NCBI GenBank assembly: GCA_022984795.1
Contig: JALIHJ010000022.1
Span: forward strand, 124,001-188,000
Source of the DNA: Fabrea salina
Taxonomy: Eukaryota > Ciliophora > Heterotrichea > Heterotrichida > Fabreidae
Direction of reading: 5' to 3'
DNA: 64,000 nucleotides
Translations under genes and position numbers: made by a program
The notes under the pieces: generated by a model
What the model was told of the DNA's origin: nothing
The model's input: the letters and a program-made list of their open reading frames with translations, nothing else
The model's database searches: none
Part shown: positions 18,674 through 26,736 of the stretch, piece after piece
Layout of the letters: each line of letters begins with the position of its first letter
Numbering within the stretch: position 1 is the first letter of the stretch

Positions 18674-19852
18674 ATGTCCCACCGTAAATTCGAGGCACCT
18701 CGTCACGGGTCTTTAGGTTTCCTTCCCCGCAAAAGAGCAAAGAAGCATAGAGGCCGCATTCGTAGCTTCCCCAAAGACAACCCATCCCAGCTTCCCCATC
18801 TCACAGCTTTTATGGGCTACAAAGCAGGCATGACCCACACTCTGCGCGAAGTAAACCGCCCTGGTTCCAAAGTCCACAAAAAGGAAATTGTTGAGGCTGT
18901 CACTATAGTGGAGACTCCTCCAATCGTAGTTGTGGGTGTTGTGGGATACGTTGAGACTGCCAATGGTCTTAAAGCCCTTACTACTGTTTGGGCTCAGCAC
19001 TTAAGTGAAGAGTGCAAAAGAAGGTTTTACAGAAACTGGGTCAAGTCCAAAAAGAGAGCTTTCACCAAGTACGCCACTAAGTACGACGGCAACGCTGAAC
19101 AAATCCACAAAGCCCTTAACAGGATCAAGCAGTACGCCCACGTAGTAAGAGTACTTGCACACACCCAAACTCAGTTAATAGGCTTTGGGCAAAAGAAAGC
19201 CCACATTATGGAAATCCAAGTAAACGGAGGCTCAATTGAACAAAAGGTTGACTACGCCTTTAACAAGTTCGAAACTCCAGTGTCAGTGGACGAGGTTTTC
19301 CAACCAAACGAGTGCATAGACACCATTGGCGTTTGCAAAGGAAAAGGTTTTGAAGGAGTTGTGCACAGGTGGGGCGTCAAAAAGCTCCCCGTAAAGACTC
19401 ACAGAGGCCACAGGAAAGTTGCTTGCATAGGAGCTTGGCACCCAGCTGGAGTGCAGTTCTCAGTTCCTAGAGCTGGTCAAAACGGTTACCACCACAGAAC
19501 TGAAATCAACAAAAAGATCTACAGAATCGGCAAAGGAGAAGACCCAGCAAACGGATGCACTTCCCACGACATCACCAACAAACAAATTACTCCTATGGGT
19601 GGATTCCCTCACTACGGAGTGGTCAAAAACGACTTTTTGATGCTGAAAGGAGCAATTGTGGGCTGCAGGAAGAGAGTCATCACCCTCAGAAAGTCCTTGT
19701 TGACTCAGTTCAGCAGGTCTGCTCTTGAAGAGGTGGAACTTAAGTTCATTGACACTGCCAGTAAGTACGGTCACGGACGCTTCCAAACTAAAGAAGAAAA
19801 AGACGCCTTTTACGGACCTCTCTACAAGCAAACTCAAAAGGCAGAAGCTTAA
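18674..19852 (+). CDS. RPL3: 60S ribosomal protein L3 (uL3)
   Basis: The 392-residue protein is uL3, which contacts the peptidyl-transferase centre. The N-terminus [20 protein letters not shown], the W-finger [20 protein letters not shown] with the histidine methylated in yeast, and [19 protein letters not shown] are all conserved. The gene is GC-richer and uses more C-ending codons than its neighbours, as expected for a highly expressed gene. Its stop lies 1 bp from the convergent ZNF622 stop. Confidence 0.99.
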   Translation: MSHRKFEAPRHGSLGFLPRKRAKKHRGRIRSFPKDNPSQLPHLTAFMGYKAGMTHTLREVNRPGSKVHKKEIVEAVTIVETPPIVVVGVVGYVETANGLKALTTVWAQHLSEECKRRFYRNWVKSKKRAFTKYATKYDGNAEQIHKALNRIKQYAHVVRVLAHTQTQLIGFGQKKAHIMEIQVNGGSIEQKVDYAFNKFETPVSVDEVFQPNECIDTIGVCKGKGFEGVVHRWGVKKLPVKTHRGHRKVACIGAWHPAGVQFSVPRAGQNGYHHRTEINKKIYRIGKGEDPANGCTSHDITNKQITPMGGFPHYGVVKNDFLMLKGAIVGCRKRVITLRKSLLTQFSRSALEEVELKFIDTASKYGHGRFQTKEEKDAFYGPLYKQTQKAEA

Positions 19853-19853
19853 A

Positions 19854-20750
19854 TTAGAGAGTATTTTGGGACCTGAAATGGTGCTGCAAAGAGTTGTTTT
19901 TGAGTCCTTGTGAAAGCATGCGGGCTTGAGTGTGTCTGTGGACTTCAGGGTGTGTTTTCCAAGAGGTTTGGACTGGCAAAGACTTGTACTCTTCTGAAAG
20001 AATAGCTAGGAGTTCCCTGTGGCGTGTGTTCCTGGGTCTGTAGTTTTGCTTGTAGAGCCTAAGGTAGTCTTTGTGGCCTATGAGCTTCCCAGAGTCTAGC
20101 TTAAGTTCTCCAGTGTGGGTGATTTCAGCGGGAATTTCGTCTCTAGTAACATCGTCGCCCCAGTCGTAAAAGGGACTAAACTCTTCTTCGTCGTCTACTG
20201 TGTTTAAGAAGCAATGCTGTTTGTCAATCATGTGTTGCTGGATAGCTTGGGCAAACTTGCCTTCTATTTTGCAGTACAAGCAAATAAAGCCTCCCCTTAT
20301 CTTAGCTTGCAAGTAGTTCATTAAGCCTTCGAGGTCCATGAGGTAGTCTATGTCTGGAATGAAGAATCCGTGTGTTACCAACATGTGTTTAAGGTTTTCG
20401 TCAAGTGACTCAGACATAAGGTTGCAGAACAAACAGGAGTTCAAAGGGTGGATTTCTGGTTCGGACTGGTTTCTTCTGGGTTTTTTCTTCTTAGAAGAAA
20501 TATGTTCTTCGTAAGCCTTTTGAGAGTTAAAGGTTTTACCACAACAAGTGCACTTAGCTGCAAAGTTAGAAGCCTTCATAAGGTTTTCTGACTCTTGCTT
20601 TTTTTGGACGAAAAGTTCGTATGAAACAGGTTCTAGTTTTACAAGCTTTCTTTTGATGTTGTAGGTGTGAAACTCAGACTTGTAGTGCAACTTGCATTCT
20701 TCTTGGGAACCTAAAGTGATTCTGCAAGCTGTGCAAAGTACTCCTTCCAT
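19854..20750 (-). CDS. ZNF622: Pre-60S maturation factor ZNF622/REI1
   Basis: This 298-residue zinc-finger protein matches REI1/ZNF622, which joins late cytoplasmic pre-60S particles and helps release the ARX1 module. Visible: an N-terminal C2H2 finger (CTACRITLGSQEECKLHYKS), a second finger CTCCGKTFNSQKAYEEH, a third pair CLFCNLMSES...LKHMLVTHGFFIPD, and a fourth CLYC...QQHMIDKQH followed by EEFSPFYDW. The C-terminal part has the family GELKLDSGKLIGHKDYLRLYKQ. It converges on RPL3, another 60S gene. Confidence 0.93.
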   Translation of the reverse strand: MEGVLCTACRITLGSQEECKLHYKSEFHTYNIKRKLVKLEPVSYELFVQKKQESENLMKASNFAAKCTCCGKTFNSQKAYEEHISSKKKKPRRNQSEPEIHPLNSCLFCNLMSESLDENLKHMLVTHGFFIPDIDYLMDLEGLMNYLQAKIRGGFICLYCKIEGKFAQAIQQHMIDKQHCFLNTVDDEEEFSPFYDWGDDVTRDEIPAEITHTGELKLDSGKLIGHKDYLRLYKQNYRPRNTRHRELLAILSEEYKSLPVQTSWKTHPEVHRHTQARMLSQGLKNNSLQHHFRSQNTL

Positions 20751-20757
20751 TTATAGT
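20751..20757. promoter_or_regulatory. 7-bp divergent intergenic spacer
   Basis: TTATAGT separates the ZNF622 start (20750, minus) from the start at 20758 (plus). Confidence 0.5.
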
Positions 20758-21381
20758 ATGGTTGGGGGAATAGGTTTAAGTGGAGTGGAAATACTAAAGT
20801 TTCTGGAACCTAGGGAAGTGGTTAAACTAGAGAGACTGTCTAAAAGAACTAAGAAACTACTTGAAGGCACTTCAGGTACCTTACTGGGTGTTTTTTACTC
20901 TGAGTACGGAATTGAAACTTTTGAGTTTAAAAACTCTTTTAATCACTACAAACAGAAAGTGCAAGAGTTCTTAAGTTTAAACGAACCACTTGATTTTAGT
21001 GTTTGCAATTTAAACACGTTTAAACTACTAGAGCCTCCTAAAGGGTCTTGGCTAGTAACATCTTTTTGGCTCCAGAGTGCAGAGAGTCCTACTGTAGTGT
21101 ACTTTTCAAATTCTAAGATAAACTTTGAACTGGTGTTTGAACTCTGCAAACAACAAGAAATCGCAGAGTTAGAAGAGTACTTAGTTAAGAACAATTACTT
21201 TTATAAACATTCCCAGAATTACTGTTTTCACTTTACAATTATCCAAAATGGTTCAGAAAAAGTTATTTGGAGTTTGAGCAGAAGCTTTGAACTTTTTTTG
21301 GAGAAACCAATTTACTTAAAGTCTGTGTTAGTAAGTTCCTCGCAATTCAAAGCAAGTTTAAAAGGCAAAAGTATAACTTAA
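20758..21381 (+). CDS. F-box-like protein
   Basis: This 207-residue product begins with a motif resembling an F-box: LSGVEILKFLEPREVVKLERLSKRTKKLLEG. F-boxes dock substrate receptors on SKP1 in SCF ubiquitin ligases. The remaining 150 residues have mixed alpha-beta character and match nothing I recognise. An in-frame TTG further upstream would overlap the ZNF622 gene, so the ATG at 20758 is taken as start. The F-box call is plausible but not certain. Confidence 0.7.
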   Translation: MVGGIGLSGVEILKFLEPREVVKLERLSKRTKKLLEGTSGTLLGVFYSEYGIETFEFKNSFNHYKQKVQEFLSLNEPLDFSVCNLNTFKLLEPPKGSWLVTSFWLQSAESPTVVYFSNSKINFELVFELCKQQEIAELEEYLVKNNYFYKHSQNYCFHFTIIQNGSEKVIWSLSRSFELFLEKPIYLKSVLVSSSQFKASLKGKSIT

Positions 21382-21386
21382 TAAAA

Positions 21387-22178
21387 ATGCATCCCCACGA
21401 AAATATTGTGTACCAGGCTCAACTTATTGGGAAATTCATGCAGGACTACAGAAGCCAGAAAATATTTTTGAAGGGCGATAACGCCGACCAGGAGTTTATG
21501 AGGATTTACAAAAAGTCCAGGATCAAATCCCTTGTCGTTTTCGGAATAGGGGCTTCTATAACATTTTACTTAGATGCGAATTACTTCAAGAAACAGTTTG
21601 GAGAAGGCTTGAACTTGAGAAGGGCATTGTATTTGATGGCCTGTATAAGTGCAGCGGATATGTTTTCTAAATTTGTGTCTAGCACAAAAGAATTAAAGGA
21701 CTCAGCAAGGAGCACAGCCTTTAGGTATGAGCCTGAGCTTCTTAGCCTCCACCCAGAGTTCTCCTTGTACTACCAACAACAAAGAATACCTCCTCCTTCT
21801 GCTCAGCAAACTCCTTACCCTAACAACTTCGATGGGTTCGACAGAAGCAAACAAGTGCCTCCCGGAAATTTCAGTTCTTTTGGAAGTCAGCCACAATCTG
21901 TGAATCCTAGTTACCACGGAGCCCAAGATTACAAACCCACTAGTGACTTTGGTGCTCCAAGCAGCTACAGGGACTTCGACACCCACCAAAAAGACTACGA
22001 GTTTGGAAACAGGGACTTTTCAATATCTTCCCAAGACAGCAGAGAATTCAGTTCAAGCTTTGACACCGACAGAGATTGGGACCGAGACAACTACTACCAA
22101 AACGAGTTTTCAGAGCAAGACCAGAAAAAGCCCAGCAAACCTAGAAGCTTTTACCCGGGTGTTCCTAAGTCTAACTAA
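21387..22178 (+). CDS. Membrane protein with disordered Pro/Ser/Tyr-rich tail
   Basis: The 263-residue protein has a compact N-terminal domain (about 1-120) with one or two hydrophobic segments (SLVVFGIGASITFYLDANYF; ALYLMACISAADMF), then a long tail rich in P, S, Y, D and Q, with YQQQ and repeated DRD-type tracts. The N-terminal part could be a small mitochondrial or ER membrane domain, but I do not recognise the family. It starts 5 bp after the preceding stop. Confidence 0.7.
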   Translation: MHPHENIVYQAQLIGKFMQDYRSQKIFLKGDNADQEFMRIYKKSRIKSLVVFGIGASITFYLDANYFKKQFGEGLNLRRALYLMACISAADMFSKFVSSTKELKDSARSTAFRYEPELLSLHPEFSLYYQQQRIPPPSAQQTPYPNNFDGFDRSKQVPPGNFSSFGSQPQSVNPSYHGAQDYKPTSDFGAPSSYRDFDTHQKDYEFGNRDFSISSQDSREFSSSFDTDRDWDRDNYYQNEFSEQDQKKPSKPRSFYPGVPKSN

Positions 22179-22194
22179 GCCTTACTTATAATTA

Positions 22195-22716
22195 ATGTCT
22201 CGGGTAAGAACAGTAAACTCCCACACTCAAAAACCCCAGCAAAAGAAACCCCAAGTAATGCGTCCTAGAGTAGTAGGCAGAGACTCTAGAACTCAGTGGA
22301 GGTGTTCTGAATGCACTTTCTTAAACGACTCAGAACAAGTCATATGCAAAACCTGCGGGGCTGAAAAAAAACCAATGGGGGCACCTCAGCACCGCCCTTC
22401 AAAACCCTGTAAATCAGTTAAAAGTACTCAAAAAGAAGAAAAAAAAACAACTGGTGTTTACTACGACCGAACTGACCAAAGTGAAAATGTGCCAATAGCA
22501 GGCATAAAAAAGTACCACTACGACCCTAAAAGACTCCCAAGACACTTGCCAGACAAAAGTTCTTCTAAAAACTCAAACATTGCAACTATAAAGTCACTGG
22601 AAAAGAAGCCTGAGCAGTTCAACAGAATGGAGAATGGAAGAAGAGACATAGTGGGTGCTTTGCAAGACGCAGCTTCCGACAAGCCTTTGCCTTGCATGAG
22701 GAAAAGCAAAAAGTAA
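22195..22716 (+). CDS. RanBP2-type zinc-finger protein
   Basis: The 173-residue basic protein has one RanBP2-type zinc finger near residues 38-58: W-x-C-x2-C-x10-C-x2-C (RCSEC...ICKTCGAEK). Such fingers bind ubiquitin or single-stranded RNA. The rest is low-complexity and lysine rich, with YHYDPKRLPRHLPD as a possible short linear motif. No partner can be inferred. The next gene starts 2 bp after its stop. Confidence 0.75.
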   Translation: MSRVRTVNSHTQKPQQKKPQVMRPRVVGRDSRTQWRCSECTFLNDSEQVICKTCGAEKKPMGAPQHRPSKPCKSVKSTQKEEKKTTGVYYDRTDQSENVPIAGIKKYHYDPKRLPRHLPDKSSSKNSNIATIKSLEKKPEQFNRMENGRRDIVGALQDAASDKPLPCMRKSKK

Positions 22717-22718
22717 TA

Positions 22719-23807
22719 ATGCTTTTAAGTAAACATACGTTAAATACTTTAATGAAAAAACAAGTTGGTAAAATCAAAGGGTTTCCTGAAGACATTGACT
22801 TGCAAATAAAAAAGCCAGACAATGAGTCTTCAGAAGAAGAAAACTCCTATATAGCAGAAATAGCAGAGTACTTAGAGTCTCCTTACGCAGAAACAGAAAT
22901 TGACTCCCGTGAAAAAGCCGACATAGTTCCAATTCCTCGGCAGCAACATTTAACCCCAGCAAAACAAGTTTCAAGTCCTTACTTAAAGAAACGTCCTGCG
23001 AGCTCACGTGGGTTCATGAAATCTCCTTCCCTAAACAGTCTCAGCACCAACGAGGATATTGCTTACATTACACAAATTACCTCTAATGAAGCAGTGAAAA
23101 GCATTTACTCACTGGTCTCATACAAATTTCCATGCTCAATAAACACCACAGCTGACTTGGCAGAAAAAGACAAAGCAGAAATCCAAGCTTTTTTTGAAAA
23201 CAAGAAAAACGAATTCCGGAACATGCTTAAAAGAGAACTGAATACTAGACCTTACACTCCCCACGAACTAAGCACCAAACAAAAGGTCCGCAAAAGGAAC
23301 TTGTTTCACAAAAACAAAATGCAAGAAATCAACAAGAACCACTTAGTAAGCGAGATCAAAAGAATCAAGAAGTCCAAAAACTTAAAAGAACAAAATCTCC
23401 ACAGCAGACTACAAAGCCAACTCGAAAAAGCGTTGTTTAGAGCTGAAAGAGCCAAACTTAACGAAGAACGCAAAAAAAACAAAGAAATCCAACAAGTCCA
23501 AAAGTTCGAAAAAGAACTTATCATTGAAAACATTAAGAACTTCTACAGGGACAGGATTGACTTGTTTAAGCAAGAAATAAACAAACAGAAAAAAACCAAC
23601 AAAGCAGAAGAAACAGAACGCAAAAAGGTAAGTTATACTTAGATACTTTCTCAAAACAACCAAGAAAAAAAGTTAAGGAGAAAAAAGTACTTGGAAAACT
23701 TAAAGAACTGCTTAGCTGTTGAAACTGATAGAATCGAACGTGAAATCCTAGACCCTAAAACTATAGAAGCAAAAATGTCCAAGTTTAATAAAGACTTTAA
23801 ATTCTAA
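22719..23807 (+). CDS. Basic coiled-coil protein, two exons
   Basis: Exons 22719-23627 and 23643-23807 join across a 15-nt intron to give 357 residues. The N-terminal half is disordered; residues about 170-357 are a highly basic alpha-helical coiled coil (KKSKNLKEQN, ERAKLNEERKKNKE). There is no recognised domain. The ATG at 22719 is chosen because it follows the previous stop and a TAATA start context; an upstream TTG lies inside the previous gene. Composition suggests a structural or nucleic-acid-associated protein. Confidence 0.78.
23628..23642 (+). other. 15-nt intron
   Basis: GTAAGTTATACTTAG, phase 0. Removing it extends the coiled coil by 54 residues to a TAA next to the following gene; retaining it gives an in-frame TAG. 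Confidence 0.88.
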
Positions 23808-23831
23808 TGTAACTTAAGGGGGCTGTAATTT

Positions 23832-24398
23832 ATGGAAGAAGCTTTTAACTTAGCTGTACTCACTTCTTTCCAGTACTCAAAACAAGTTAACGGGACTTTG
23901 GTGTCCAGTATTATTTGCAACACTAAGTTTTTACTGAAGTTTTCAGAGTACCTTTCAGAGTTACTTTCAAAAGCACAAGTCTGGGACTTAGCAGAAACAC
24001 TCCAGCTGCCTGCTGAAATTATTTCGCATTTTAAATTTGGCTTAGACCCTAAAAGTCTGTATGCTCACAAGCTCAAAATAGCTCCTTGTTTTTTGTGCAG
24101 AGAGTCTCGCAAAGGCATTGAAAGACACCTTTTGCAAGAACACCGACTTAGTCAGGAAGCAATAAGTAACTACTTGATTGTGTTTGAAAAGGAAATAAGT
24201 TTAAAGGGACTCTTGGAAATCAAAGAAAAACCAAGTTCTAAAGTAGGGAATCACCTAGTTTGTGGCCAGTGCTGGAGAAGAGTAGTTCCTTGCTACTTCA
24301 AACTTCACTGTTTAGAGCACATGGGGATGGGGAGTTTTGAAAGAAAAAACATTCCAAAACCCAAACTCCAACACCCAAAATATGATAACAAATATTAA
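23832..24398 (+). CDS. Protein with two C2H2-like motifs
   Basis: This 188-residue protein has a helical N-terminal half and two cysteine/histidine clusters: CFLC...ERHLLQEH near residues 90-108 and CGQCWRRV...KLHCLEH near 143-160. Both resemble divergent C2H2 fingers of the kind that bind RNA or proteins. The family is not recognised. Its TAA overlaps the stop codon of the convergent gene. Confidence 0.7.
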   Translation: MEEAFNLAVLTSFQYSKQVNGTLVSSIICNTKFLLKFSEYLSELLSKAQVWDLAETLQLPAEIISHFKFGLDPKSLYAHKLKIAPCFLCRESRKGIERHLLQEHRLSQEAISNYLIVFEKEISLKGLLEIKEKPSSKVGNHLVCGQCWRRVVPCYFKLHCLEHMGMGSFERKNIPKPKLQHPKYDNKY

Positions 24399-25894
24399 TA
24401 CTTACTGTTAGTAAGCCCGTTCTTAAGTAAACCAATGGTTTCTTGTACAAACTGGCTCTTGAGTTCAGTAGACTCAGGGGATTTTCTAGAGGGACTCTTT
24501 TTGGGAAGTGTAGAAGGGGACCTGTAAGCTATTACAACTCTAGAAGTAGAATCAGGAGGAGTTTTTTCTGTTCTTGGTCTGACTTGGCTTTTTAACTGGA
24601 CTCTTTTGTAGCTATGCGAGGTGAGTTTCCTTAAGTGGATTTTGGGCTTAGAGTCCTTGGGAATGTTTGGAAACTGAGTGATAAACAAAAAAGAGTTTGG
24701 TCGACTAGACTCAGTCGTAAGACTAGAAACTACTGGTTGGCGTATAGGGGTATATTGCCTGGCTTTGGGGAGTTTTTCGTTTGAAAAGATTCCGGAGTGA
24801 TAGAACAGCTTTGTGTAAAACAAAAAGCAGTCTTCACAAACCTTCACTTCTTTTTGGAGTTTTTGTTTGTTTTTTTTGAGTTTAAGGTAGTCTTTTTGAG
24901 TAATTGAGGGGTTTATTCTTTTTACAACAGAGGGTATTTTACTAGGTTCTTTTTCTTTTTCTGCGTCAGGAGGAGTTCTTCCTGTTTCGGTTATCTTAAT
25001 GAGGACTTTCAAAGGGATGTTGTGGAAACTTTCTTTTTTAACTAAGTAGTTGCAGGCAACACACAACTCTTTGTTTAACTTTAGTTCTGAAAGTCCACAC
25101 TTAGAACTGATTTTTCTTTTTTTGGCGATTTCAGGCAAACTGATTTTAACTTCTTTAGAGTTTGTTTCCCTTTCAAAGGAATTCAGGTCAAATATCTTAA
25201 GTGAAGTGCAAAACAACAACCAGATTTGGTCTGAGTAGTCCTGCTTGAAATATAGAGTCATTCTAGTGATGCTTACGTTTCCTCCTGTAACTACCCTTAT
25301 GTGGTCTGATATGCCTAAGCAAGTCTTTTGAATCTCTTTAACAATACTAGGCACAGTAACGGCTTCTGAGTTACTGTTGTGCTCTAGCCCTTCAAAAGTA
25401 ACTAACTTGTCGTAAAAGTCGACTTTAGTGCTTCTTATGTCGTGGATGTTTGTGCGCCTTTCTATCAAGCAAAACTGGGAACTCCAAACCACTTTAATTA
25501 AGGAATTGCGGAAATTCTTGGGTTCCACCCAACTTTGCAATATTCCATTAAGTGCTTTGTCCCTGTTGTGCACAAAATCAATAAAGCTTTCACTAGTAAA
25601 GTACTCCATAACAGCTTCATGCTTCTTGTTTTCTTGGAAACTTAAGTAAGAAGCCACTACGCCTTTAGGATTGTCCATGAATTCCTGGTATATGTGCTTA
25701 TGAGTCATTTTGTTTTTGAACCTCCGCGACAAATTTCCGTCTGAGGAGGTAAAGTACCAAAAAAAAGGTTTAGCCCACCTGTAAATAACAGTGTTTGGTA
25801 TCCTTACGTTAGGGCATCCTTGATTGGTAACTTCGTTAGGTTTCCACAAATGAAAGAACAACCAATCTGTATATCCAGCTGCCCCAAGTTGCAT
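24395..25894 (-). CDS. Conserved-looking protein of unknown function
   Basis: The 499-residue product has a folded N-terminal two-thirds with dense aromatic residues (YRWAKPFFWYF, GILQSWVEPK, SSQFCLIERRTNIHD, VVTGGNVSITRMTLYFKQD, IWLLFCTSLKIF) and a CxxC pair at CVACNYL and CEDCFLF that may bind zinc. The C-terminal 170 residues are disordered and rich in P, S, K and R. From memory, similar W/Y-rich segments occur in uncharacterised ciliate and oomycete proteins, but I cannot name a function. It is a good candidate for structure prediction. Confidence 0.8.
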   Translation of the reverse strand: MQLGAAGYTDWLFFHLWKPNEVTNQGCPNVRIPNTVIYRWAKPFFWYFTSSDGNLSRRFKNKMTHKHIYQEFMDNPKGVVASYLSFQENKKHEAVMEYFTSESFIDFVHNRDKALNGILQSWVEPKNFRNSLIKVVWSSQFCLIERRTNIHDIRSTKVDFYDKLVTFEGLEHNSNSEAVTVPSIVKEIQKTCLGISDHIRVVTGGNVSITRMTLYFKQDYSDQIWLLFCTSLKIFDLNSFERETNSKEVKISLPEIAKKRKISSKCGLSELKLNKELCVACNYLVKKESFHNIPLKVLIKITETGRTPPDAEKEKEPSKIPSVVKRINPSITQKDYLKLKKNKQKLQKEVKVCEDCFLFYTKLFYHSGIFSNEKLPKARQYTPIRQPVVSSLTTESSRPNSFLFITQFPNIPKDSKPKIHLRKLTSHSYKRVQLKSQVRPRTEKTPPDSTSRVVIAYRSPSTLPKKSPSRKSPESTELKSQFVQETIGLLKNGLTNSKY

Positions 25895-25899
25895 TTTTA

Positions 25900-26724
25900 T
25901 TACAGGTTAAATCCTTGATTATTAGGACGTCTTCCCATACTAGTGTTGAGTCTGCCTGACCTATTCGAAGTAGAGGGTCTTTGTACTGAATTAAACGCTA
26001 AAGTAGCTTCGTGGAAACCGTTTCTTTGGGAAAGAGATAAAGGACTCTCGCCCAGTGCATTTGCAACATTACAGTCACAGCCTTTACTCACCAAAAACTG
26101 GACCATTTGGATGTCTTTGTTGCGTGTTGCTATGTGGAGAGGCGTTTCTCCAAACTTGTTTTGTGTCTTGAGAGACAAGCCTTTTTCCAAAAGGTAGTGC
26201 AAAGTTTCTTTTTGTCCACTTTGAACAGCTATGTGGACCAAGGAGTTCTGGGACTCTTCGTAAGGGCTTATGTCGAAGTCAAACCCATGGAAGTGCCTGT
26301 TGTCTAGACTATTTATATCTCCGTTCAGGGCATCTTTGACTGCATCTGCAACTGTGCCTTTGGCTTCTTCCATATGAATTTCAAGATCCCTTGAATTGAA
26401 GGGTTGGTTGCAGCCAGGGCACCTTGAAATATGCAGTGAACAGAAAGAAGAGTGAGTATCAAAATTAGAACGAGGAACTTCCTTTCCACAGTTTTCACAG
26501 GTAATATTTAAATCTCCCCCGTTAGTGATAAAAGTGGAGTCCCCAGTAACAGGCCTGGAGGAAGTAAACGCACTGAGTCGTTTAGCTAAAGCAGTGTTTT
26601 CACGCTTAAGGGCCTCAATAGTAGTGTTTGCTTCCATAAGCTTAGCTTTTAGTTCCTCGTTTTCATAAATAAGTTCTTGCACTTGGTTTTGTGAGTTAAA
26701 AGCACTTTTTCTTATGCCTGACAT
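25900..26724 (-). CDS. Coiled-coil, zinc-finger and ankyrin-repeat protein
   Basis: The 274-residue protein has an N-terminal coiled coil (about 8-55), a central pair of Cys/His clusters (CENCGKEVPRSNFDTHSSFC, then CPGCNQPFNSRDLEIH) like TRAF-type or C2HC fingers, and three to four ankyrin repeats (SLVHIAVQSGQKETLHYLLE, TPLHIATRNKDIQMVQFLV). A short basic disordered tail follows. This architecture suggests an adaptor; the partner is unknown. Confidence 0.85.
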   Translation of the reverse strand: MSGIRKSAFNSQNQVQELIYENEELKAKLMEANTTIEALKRENTALAKRLSAFTSSRPVTGDSTFITNGGDLNITCENCGKEVPRSNFDTHSSFCSLHISRCPGCNQPFNSRDLEIHMEEAKGTVADAVKDALNGDINSLDNRHFHGFDFDISPYEESQNSLVHIAVQSGQKETLHYLLEKGLSLKTQNKFGETPLHIATRNKDIQMVQFLVSKGCDCNVANALGESPLSLSQRNGFHEATLAFNSVQRPSTSNRSGRLNTSMGRRPNNQGFNL

Positions 26725-26736
26725 CTTAGTTTATAA

